Assembly: GCA_964363305.1 (NCBI GenBank) | Contig: CAYIHX010000040.1 | Coordinates: 1 to 32,157, forward strand | Reading direction: 5' to 3' | Source of the DNA: CAYIHX01 sp964363305 | Lineage (GTDB): Bacteria > Bdellovibrionota > UBA1018 | Length of the DNA stretch: 32,157 nt | Shown: one piece after another, positions 23,741 through 30,130 of the stretch | How the letters are laid out: each line of letters begins with the position of its first letter | Position numbering within the stretch: the first letter of the stretch is position 1 | Translations under genes and position numbers: made by a program | Notes under the pieces: generated by a model | Seen by the model: only the letters and a program-made list of their open reading frames with translations | Databases searched by the model: none | What the model was told of the DNA's origin: nothing

Positions 23741-25528
23741 TCACCAGTCCGAGTAAATCGCGGTGAGCCTCGGAGTGACCAGCGCAAGGTACCGCTTGTA
23801 GAGGTCTCCCCGCGTCGGATCTTTGACGGCGTGCTTGGCGAGGACTCGCAGGGTTTCGACGTAGCAGAGCGCCTGGCACAGAGTTTCCGCGTGCTCCATC
23901 AAGCGGTCGAAGCGGTTGGCTTCCTGCCAGTATTCGCGCCGAAATACGCCGCGCACCTGAGCGAGAGTGTCGGCGAGCCCTTTGTCACTGATTCCGAGCT
24001 CGGGTCGGAAGCACCTCATCACCAGCGCCGCCGCCTTTTTTCGGAATTCGTGGCGTACTGAAGTGATCGAGCGCGTGTACTCGCTGTCCTCCAGGAGGGC
24101 TCCAATCGGATGGCCCTGAACGAGAGTGGAGACGAACCGAGCGGGATTCGTCAGCATTCCCTTGACGAGGTCTTTCATCGCCATGAGCGCTTGAATTTGT
24201 GAGGTGCCCTCATAGAGCAGCGGGGCGAAGGAGTCTCGGTGGATTCGCTCCGCATCATATTCCTGAATAAATCCATAGCCGCCATGCGCCTGAATCGCCT
24301 TGATGGAAAGGGTCGTATAGGCCTCCGTACCATAGAACTTCACCAGCGGAGTACGCAGGCGCGTGATGGCCTTCGCCTTTTTATAGAGGTGCTCTTCTTC
24401 TTTCGTGAGCTCGATTGAGTGGCGCTTTTTGAGATCAAGGCGCTGAAAAATATCAAAGAACGAAACCGTGTCGACCATGAGGGCGCGGAAAGCGTCTCGT
24501 TCCGTCTCCCAGTCGCGAAAATTCCGTTTCATGAGGGGAAGTTCGGTTACGGGCTTTCCAAATGCTTTGCGATTTTCGCAATAGGTGCGAGCGACGTGAA
24601 GGGCTTGCTCAATTCCGCCCAAGCCCTGAAGGCCTACTGATATTCTGGCTTCGTTCATGAGGTGAAGCATGTGGGCGAATCCGTCGCCCTCTTTGCCGAC
24701 CACTCGCGCTACGGTGTCATCGTACACGACTTCGCAGGTGGGTGAGCCATGCAAGCCCATTTTTTCCTCGATTTTCGTGATCGCGTAGTTATGGCGGTCG
24801 CCGAGCCATTCTTCGGCCAGAAAGAGGGAGAGGCCCTCGAGTCCTGCGGGCGCGCCCTTCACTCGGGCTAGTACAAATCCCAATCCTCCCCCGCCGTTGG
24901 TGATGAATCGCTTGGTGCCGTTCAGCTTGTAGGTTCCGTCGGGCTGCTTTTCCGCGCTGGTTCGAACTGCGCTGAGGTCCGATCCGCAGTCGGGCTCGGT
25001 CAGGCACATGCTTCCGGAAAGCTCTCCCGCGACAATTCGAGGGATCAGCCGATTTTGTGTCTCGGCGTCGCAGAATCGCTCAATCATGTCAGCTATTGAG
25101 GTGAAGAACCCAAGTTGAGTACTGGTAGAGAGGCAGGCGCGGGTGAGTTGGGTGAAAGCAACGAGGCCGGCGGCCACGGGCATTCCGAGTCCGCCGAATG
25201 CAGCGGGAACTGCTAGACCATGCAGACCCATCTCGGTGGCTTCGCGGTAGGTTTTTTGAAGGGGCTCGGAAATCTCGACGGTACCCTTTTCAGTGAGTCG
25301 GCCTCCACCCACTTGATCGAGTTCGCGCGCTCGAGGAAAAACAGTTTCCGCCGACCATTTGCCGGTGTTGGTCAAAACTTCCTCATAGAACGCGAGGACC
25401 TCTTCCTTGTTTTTAAATCCCTCGGGAGTGGGAAACGCCGAGTAATAGAGCGGCACGATTCGGTCCCAGTCGATGGCGTGGTGGAAGAGATATTTCCATT
25501 CTGACGAGTCGGCATAAAAATTGGCCAT
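23741..25528 (-). CDS. Acyl-CoA dehydrogenase
   Basis: 595 residues, the long form with N- and C-terminal extensions seen in AcdA/DmdC-type enzymes. FAD and substrate motifs: MCLTEPDCGSDLSAVRT, LNGTKRFITNGG, KMGLHGSPTCEVVYDDTVA, NEARISVGLQGLGGIEQALH, AIQAHGGYGFIQEYDAERIHRD, and the catalytic base Glu in LLYEGTSQIQAL. It oxidises an acyl-CoA to the 2-enoyl-CoA with transfer of electrons to ETF. The length and the N-terminal YADSSEWKYLFHH segment recall 3-methylmercaptopropionyl-CoA dehydrogenase-like proteins, but the substrate cannot be read from sequence. It complements the glyoxylate-shunt genes further along the same strand in a fatty-acid-using cell. ATG is preceded by AAAGAG. Confidence 0.93.
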   Translation of the reverse strand: MANFYADSSEWKYLFHHAIDWDRIVPLYYSAFPTPEGFKNKEEVLAFYEEVLTNTGKWSAETVFPRARELDQVGGGRLTEKGTVEISEPLQKTYREATEMGLHGLAVPAAFGGLGMPVAAGLVAFTQLTRACLSTSTQLGFFTSIADMIERFCDAETQNRLIPRIVAGELSGSMCLTEPDCGSDLSAVRTSAEKQPDGTYKLNGTKRFITNGGGGLGFVLARVKGAPAGLEGLSLFLAEEWLGDRHNYAITKIEEKMGLHGSPTCEVVYDDTVARVVGKEGDGFAHMLHLMNEARISVGLQGLGGIEQALHVARTYCENRKAFGKPVTELPLMKRNFRDWETERDAFRALMVDTVSFFDIFQRLDLKKRHSIELTKEEEHLYKKAKAITRLRTPLVKFYGTEAYTTLSIKAIQAHGGYGFIQEYDAERIHRDSFAPLLYEGTSQIQALMAMKDLVKGMLTNPARFVSTLVQGHPIGALLEDSEYTRSITSVRHEFRKKAAALVMRCFRPELGISDKGLADTLAQVRGVFRREYWQEANRFDRLMEHAETLCQALCYVETLRVLAKHAVKDPTRGDLYKRYLALVTPRLTAIYSDW

Positions 25529-25549
25529 GGAAGCTCTTTACGCCCAAAA

Positions 25550-25585
25550 GGGGTCAGGCTTCAAATTTTAAGATTTGGCGCCCTT
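25550..25585. repeat. Degenerate member of the CAGGC hairpin family
   Basis: GGGGTCAGGCTTCAAATT (25550-25567) is nearly the left arm of the 26457-26511 hairpin (GGGGTCAGGCTCCAATT), with TTAAG after it in both. The expected right arm is lost; only short pairings remain (AAAAGGG with CCCTTTT, CAAAT with ATTTG). It lies between the divergent acyl-CoA dehydrogenase and lipoprotein starts. It is probably a decayed copy of the same element. Confidence 0.6.
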
Positions 25586-25601
25586 TTCCGATATGAGCGA
25601 T

Positions 25602-26459
25602 ATGAAGCTTTCTCTAGGTCGACTCGTTGTTCTCTTCTTGATTGGGTGCTCCCTGTCCTCCTGCGACCCGGCGGTTCCAGTTCCTGTTGGTGAATTGACG
25701 GCGACCCGCGTGAGCCCGGTGAGCGGCGTGGTGGGGCAGGAGTTTTCAGTCAGCCTCGAGATCGATTTCAGCAAGGACATCGATCTCTACGAATCCAGCG
25801 GAGGGGCTCTCATTACTCAAGCAACCACCGGCACCTGCGACCCCGATGCCTTGATTCATGTTCGGGAGGGATCCGTGACAGGCCTCTGTGTTGGCGCGGT
25901 GGGCGCGATGGCTTCTGGGCGCCTCGATCAGGTGAGAATTGCGCTGAACGGCCTAGTGGAGACTACCAGCTACTTTGTTTTACCGGGCTCAAAATTGAGG
26001 GGTGCGGACGGTGGAGTATTTTCGGCTGCGCAAGAAACGATCACGACTTTCATAACACGGGCGGGCGCGTGCCACGGTACGCCGACTGCTTGCGTGGGAC
26101 TCAACGCGAGTTCGGCCATTTGTCGCGCTCAGACGGGTTGTAGCTATACTGCCGCAGTACCAGCGACCGCTTGCCTCACCACGAGAAGCGCCTGTACTTC
26201 GCAGACCACGGGCGCGGCTTGCTTTGCGGTGGCGGGGTGCGCGTGGGATTCGCCGTTTATCAGCTGTGGCGGGTCTCCCGCATACAGGTGCTGTAACACC
26301 CCGTTTTATTGCACGGAAACTACGAGTACGGCCTGTGACCGGAAAGCTCCGCTCTGTAGTTGGCACACCTACCTGGGAACTTGTAGCGGTTCGCCCTCCA
26401 CGTGCACCACTTTCAGGAGTGCTTCGGCCTGCGTCGCTCAAGCCGGCTGTAGTTGGTGA
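25602..26459 (+). CDS. Cysteine-rich lipoprotein with Ig-like domain
   Basis: 285 residues from ATG at 25602; an ATG at 25593 adds three residues. A lipobox (LSSC, Cys21) marks a lipoprotein. Residues about 30-165 look like a bacterial Ig-like (Big/SbsA-type) domain: TRVSPVSGVVGQEFSVSLEIDFSKDIDL and QETITTFITR. The C-terminal 120 residues are repeats about 40 long built on CxGxPxxC ... CxxxxGCxW (GCSY, GCAW, LCSW, GCSW). Cys is in even-looking pairs, which fits multiple disulfides in a surface-exposed stalk or adhesive module; no function known. The final codons encode GCSW, and the stop TGA (26457-26459) is the outermost part of the REP-like hairpin described next. Confidence 0.82.
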   Translation: MKLSLGRLVVLFLIGCSLSSCDPAVPVPVGELTATRVSPVSGVVGQEFSVSLEIDFSKDIDLYESSGGALITQATTGTCDPDALIHVREGSVTGLCVGAVGAMASGRLDQVRIALNGLVETTSYFVLPGSKLRGADGGVFSAAQETITTFITRAGACHGTPTACVGLNASSAICRAQTGCSYTAAVPATACLTTRSACTSQTTGAACFAVAGCAWDSPFISCGGSPAYRCCNTPFYCTETTSTACDRKAPLCSWHTYLGTCSGSPSTCTTFRSASACVAQAGCSW

Positions 26460-26511
26460 GGGGTCAGGCTCCAATTCTTAAGCAGGTTAACAATTGGAGC
26501 CTGACCCCTCA
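26457..26511. repeat. REP-like 20-bp hairpin carrying both convergent stop codons; likely bidirectional terminator
   Basis: TGAGGGGTCAGGCTCCAATT (26457-26476) is perfectly complementary to 26492-26511, giving a 20-bp stem; a TTAA pair extends it inside the loop after one mismatch. The first three bases are the TGA of the lipoprotein gene; the last three, read on the minus strand, are the TGA of aceA. A long GC-rich stem between two convergent genes should terminate or block transcripts from both sides, although it lacks T tracts. The core GGGGTCAGGCT matches the degenerate copy at 25550. Confidence 0.8.
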
Positions 26512-27789
26512 GAACTGCTCAGTCTCGGTAGAGCCGCTGAGTGCAGAAGTCGAGGCCTGGCCGCCTGTGATCGCCTCAAGCACGGAGTCGAAGTACCCGG
26601 TTCCGACCTCGGCCTGATGGCGAGTGGCGGTGTAGCCGTTCTTCTCCGCTGCAAATTCCGCATGTTGAAGGCGAACGTAGGCCGTCATGCCTTCTTCTTT
26701 GAATTGCCGAGCCAGATCGAACGTATGGTAGTTGATGGAGTGCCAGCCCGCGAGCGTGATGAACTGGTACTTGTAGCCCATGGCTCCGAGTTCACGATTG
26801 AATTTCGCGATGGTGGGCGCGTCGAGATGCCGCTCCCAGTTGAAGCTCGGCGAGCAGTTGTAGGCCAGCATCTTGCCCGGGAATTTGGCGTGAATCGCCT
26901 CGGCGAATTCCTTCGCTTCCTTCAGATCTGGCTTTGAGGTTTCGAACCAAAGCAGATCCGCGTAAGGCGCGTAGGTCAGGCCGCGGGCGATCGTAATCGG
27001 CATGCCGCACTTCACCTGATAGTAGCCCTCGGGTGTGCGCTGGCCGGTGAGGAACTCGCGATCACGCGGATCGACGTCACTCATGAGATACGTGGCGCTA
27101 TGGGCGTCCGTGCGCGCGACGAGGATCGTGGGAACACCCAGAACATCCGCCGCCAACCGCGCAGCCGTGAGCGTGCGCACGAACTGGGAGGTCGGGATCA
27201 GAACTTTGCCGCCCAGGTGGCCGCATTTTTTCTCGGCCGCCAGCTGATCTTCGAAATGCACGCCGCTGGCTCCGGCCTCGATCATCGCCTTCATGAGCTC
27301 GAACGAGTGCAGCGGACCGCCGAAGCCAGCTTCGGCATCGGCGACGATCGGCAGATAGTAGTCGACGTCGCGCCTTCCCTCCATGCCAGCGATCTGGTCG
27401 GCTCGAGTCAGGGCGTTATTGAGGCGTCGAACTACGTTGGGAACGCTGTTGGACGGGTAGAGGCTTTGATCGGGATAGGTCTGGCCCGAAAGGTTGGCGT
27501 CAGCGGCGACCTGCCAGCCACTGAGGTAAATGGATTTCATCCCAGCCTTGGCCATTTGCACGGCTTGGGCGCCGGTCAGCGTGCCGAGGGAGGTCACGTA
27601 TTCTTCCGAGCGAAGGAGATTCCAAAATTTCTCAGCACCCTTGCGCGCCAGCGTCTGCTCGATCAGCACCGAGGGTCGGAGCTTGAATACATCGAGCGGC
27701 GAGTAGTCGCGGCGAGTCCCCTTCCAACGTTCGTCCGTTTTCCAGTGGTGGGCGAGGTCTTCTGCGGCTTTCGTCTGATCTTGTGCCAT
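26509..27789 (-). CDS. aceA: Isocitrate lyase
   Basis: 426 residues, usual length for proteobacterial isocitrate lyase, which splits isocitrate into succinate and glyoxylate. Family blocks are all present: SGWQVAADAN, PIVADAEAGFGG, HFEDQLAAEKKCGHLGGKVLIPT (catalytic Cys in KKCGHLGGK), VARTDAHSA, FETSKPDL and NCSPSFNW. The start is preceded by GGAG. Malate synthase lies 29 bases upstream, so the pair forms an aceB-aceA operon. The stop codon is inside the REP-like hairpin. The gene serves growth on acetate or fatty acids and is complete. Confidence 0.97.
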   Translation of the reverse strand: MAQDQTKAAEDLAHHWKTDERWKGTRRDYSPLDVFKLRPSVLIEQTLARKGAEKFWNLLRSEEYVTSLGTLTGAQAVQMAKAGMKSIYLSGWQVAADANLSGQTYPDQSLYPSNSVPNVVRRLNNALTRADQIAGMEGRRDVDYYLPIVADAEAGFGGPLHSFELMKAMIEAGASGVHFEDQLAAEKKCGHLGGKVLIPTSQFVRTLTAARLAADVLGVPTILVARTDAHSATYLMSDVDPRDREFLTGQRTPEGYYQVKCGMPITIARGLTYAPYADLLWFETSKPDLKEAKEFAEAIHAKFPGKMLAYNCSPSFNWERHLDAPTIAKFNRELGAMGYKYQFITLAGWHSINYHTFDLARQFKEEGMTAYVRLQHAEFAAEKNGYTATRHQAEVGTGYFDSVLEAITGGQASTSALSGSTETEQF

Positions 27790-27818
27790 GTCATCTCCGT
27801 GGGTCAGAAATTTTAATT

Positions 27819-29342
27819 CTACAACCTCTCGTAAGCCGGCAGGGTGAGGAACTCTGCAAATTCAGGAGCGAGCACAAGCCCGTCCAAAATCCGCGCGGCA
27901 TCCGCATACCGTCCGGCCCCCTCTCCGCCTAGAGCATGCAACTCCGTGTTTCGAATGCCAATATAAATTTCTTCCGACATGGCGCGATCATCGTCGAGGC
28001 GGGCGCGGTGTTTGATCCACTGCCAGAGCTGCGCCCGCGAAATTTCCGCCGTTGCGGCATCTTCCATCAGATTATGGATGGCCGCAGCACCGACTCCAGA
28101 GAGCCAGCGTTCGAGATATTGCAATGCAACATTAATATTACTTCGAACACCCGCCTCTGTGATTTTTCCGCCCGGAACCGAAGGGGACAGGAGTGTCGTC
28201 GTGTTGGCGGTCACGTCTTCCCGTTTCTGCGTCTTTTGATGGGGACCCCGGCCTAGAACGAGGTCGAACTGCTGCTTTGCGACCGGAGCCAGGTCGGGAT
28301 GCGCCACCCAGGTACCGTCGAAACCCTGTTGCGCTTCTCGCCGTTTGTCTTCGGTGACTTTGGCGAGCGCCTTCTCCGTTACTTCCGGATCCTTTCGGTT
28401 CGGGATGAAGGCGGACATTCCTCCCATGGCATGCGCTTCTCGACGATGGCAGGTCTTCACGAGAAGTTCGGCGTAGGCTTTCATGAATGGAACTCCCATC
28501 GTGATCTGCGAGCGATCGGGCAAAATCCGGTTTCCGTCATGGGCGAATTTTTTGATGTAGCTGAAAATGTAATCCCAGCGTCCGGCATTCAGACCGGCGG
28601 CATGGTCTTTGAGTTCGTGGAGGATCTCGTCCATCTCGAACGCGGCAAGAATCGTTTCGATCAACACGGTGGCCCGGATCGATCCTCGGGGGATCTTCAG
28701 CTGATCTTGCGCAAAATTGAAGACCTCGTTCCAGAGGCGCGCCTCTCGATGATTTTCTATTTTCGGCAGGTAGAAATAGGGGCCGCTTCCGCGGCGGAGG
28801 AGCTCTTGCGCGTTATGGAAGAAGAAAACTCCGAAATCGAACAGACTCGCGGAGATTGGTTTTCCATCCACTTTGAAGTGTCGCTCTTCGAGATGCCAAC
28901 CCCGAGGGCGAACCACGAGCGTGGCGAGATGCTCGTTGAGCCGGTAACTCTTGGCGCCATCCGGAGCGGTGAAGGTCAGCGTGCGGCGAACGGCTTCGAA
29001 GAGCGCTTGCTGGCCCCCTTGAATGTTCTCCCAGGTCGGAGAAAGCGAGTCTTCGAAATCAGCCATGAATACTTTGGCCTCCGAGTTCAGCGCGTTGATG
29101 ATCATCTTGGCCTCGGCCGGGCCGGTGATTTCAACTCGTCGGTCTTCAAGGTCTTTTGGGCAGGGCCCCACGCGCCAGTCGGCCTGTCGAACATCGGCTG
29201 TCTCGGTAAGAAAATCGGGCAGCTCTCCGGCCCGGATTTTTTCTTGGCGTTCATATCGTCTCTGAAGAAGGCGTTCCCGGGACGGACCGAACTCGCGTTG
29301 AAGTTGAGTGAGGAAATCCGTCGCTTCATGGATGAGTTTCAT
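27819..29342 (-). CDS. aceB: Malate synthase A
   Basis: 507 residues. Malate synthase condenses glyoxylate with acetyl-CoA to malate. The A-type features are readable: ADFEDSLSPTWENI, VVRPRGWHLEERHFKVDGKPISASLFDFGVFFFHN, YFYLPKIENHREARLWNEVF, IRATVLIETILAAFEMDEILHEL and RWDYIFSYIKKF (these include catalytic Arg and the acidic metal ligands). It lies 31 bases after the ceramidase-like gene and 29 bases before aceA. No convincing ribosome-binding site precedes its ATG, so translation may depend on the gene before it. The assignment is unambiguous. Confidence 0.96.
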   Translation of the reverse strand: MKLIHEATDFLTQLQREFGPSRERLLQRRYERQEKIRAGELPDFLTETADVRQADWRVGPCPKDLEDRRVEITGPAEAKMIINALNSEAKVFMADFEDSLSPTWENIQGGQQALFEAVRRTLTFTAPDGAKSYRLNEHLATLVVRPRGWHLEERHFKVDGKPISASLFDFGVFFFHNAQELLRRGSGPYFYLPKIENHREARLWNEVFNFAQDQLKIPRGSIRATVLIETILAAFEMDEILHELKDHAAGLNAGRWDYIFSYIKKFAHDGNRILPDRSQITMGVPFMKAYAELLVKTCHRREAHAMGGMSAFIPNRKDPEVTEKALAKVTEDKRREAQQGFDGTWVAHPDLAPVAKQQFDLVLGRGPHQKTQKREDVTANTTTLLSPSVPGGKITEAGVRSNINVALQYLERWLSGVGAAAIHNLMEDAATAEISRAQLWQWIKHRARLDDDRAMSEEIYIGIRNTELHALGGEGAGRYADAARILDGLVLAPEFAEFLTLPAYERL

Positions 29343-29373
29343 AGGGAGAGAATGGGCGGCGTCAGGGGTCCAG

Positions 29374-30093
29374 TCAAGATTTACGGAGATCGCCGGTCAC
29401 CGACTGGGGGAATTGGCTGAAGTAGAGATAGGCGTAGATCACTGAGATGGCGCATCCGACGTGCCAGATCGCATGACCTTGAAAAACACTGTTCCGCCAA
29501 CAGAGCGTCTGCGAAATATCGAGCGTCCAGACCAAAAAGGAGAGTCCGAAAGAGAGCGCGAGTCCGCGAAAATGACCATACTTGATCTTTTTCCCTGTTT
29601 TTCGGCGGTAGATCCAGAGGAGGATTTCGAGAATGCCGTACGCGATGACCAGGGCGCCGAACATCGGGACGCCAGCCGGCATCCAGAACGCGTGAACCAG
29701 CAGGAGTGTGCAGATCGTGAAGATGTAATAAAGCCTCTCACGACGCTCGCGCACGGGTTTGCCGAAGATGATGCGGTAACGCCGCCAGTTAAAAAAGAGC
29801 AGAAGCGTGGCGAGCAGGTACATGGACGCCAGGTCGAGGAAGTTCCCCATTTGCGTCATGGAGGTGTGCAAAGTGGCGGAAAAAAGACCGATTAAAATGC
29901 AGATCGGTCCGGTAGCGGCGAGGAGCCCGGTGGCACCTTCTTTTTGGGACTTTCTCCAGAGAAACGCGCCGACGATGACAAAGGCGAAAGAAGAGAGGGT
30001 ATTCATCGGCTCGACGACCCAGCCGCACCGGTTCGCCTCACAGAAATCGATGGCGGCCGGAGGCAGGAAGTCCCACGGACAGGCTTGATCCAT
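29374..30093 (-). CDS. Alkaline-ceramidase-like membrane hydrolase (CREST family)
   Basis: 239 residues with seven predicted membrane helices. It shows the ceramidase family (PF05875) landmarks: DFCEANRCGWVVEPMNTLSSFAF at the N-terminus, then SATLHTSMTQMGNFLDLASMYLLAT, with His and Asp, and GHAIWHVGCAISVIYAYLYF at the end (the last His pair). These Cys/Glu/His/Asp positions form the zinc site of the CREST superfamily, and they look intact. Eukaryotic members cleave ceramide; the substrate of bacterial members is not settled. Its place between the SNF2 gene (37-base gap) and aceB (31-base gap) suggests cotranscription, and release of a fatty acid would feed the glyoxylate shunt. That link is inference. 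Confidence 0.83.
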   Translation of the reverse strand: MDQACPWDFLPPAAIDFCEANRCGWVVEPMNTLSSFAFVIVGAFLWRKSQKEGATGLLAATGPICILIGLFSATLHTSMTQMGNFLDLASMYLLATLLLFFNWRRYRIIFGKPVRERRERLYYIFTICTLLLVHAFWMPAGVPMFGALVIAYGILEILLWIYRRKTGKKIKYGHFRGLALSFGLSFLVWTLDISQTLCWRNSVFQGHAIWHVGCAISVIYAYLYFSQFPQSVTGDLRKS

Positions 30094-30130
30094 AGTGAAA
30101 GGATAGGCCCTTTGGCGGAATCGGTCCAGT

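Noticed and set aside
27100..27816. A 238-codon forward frame opposite aceA
   Set aside because: Antisense to a complete isocitrate lyase; no domain.
28299..29420. A 373-codon forward frame opposite malate synthase
   Set aside because: It is antisense to an unambiguous aceB and shows no family motif; high GC produces such long shadow frames.
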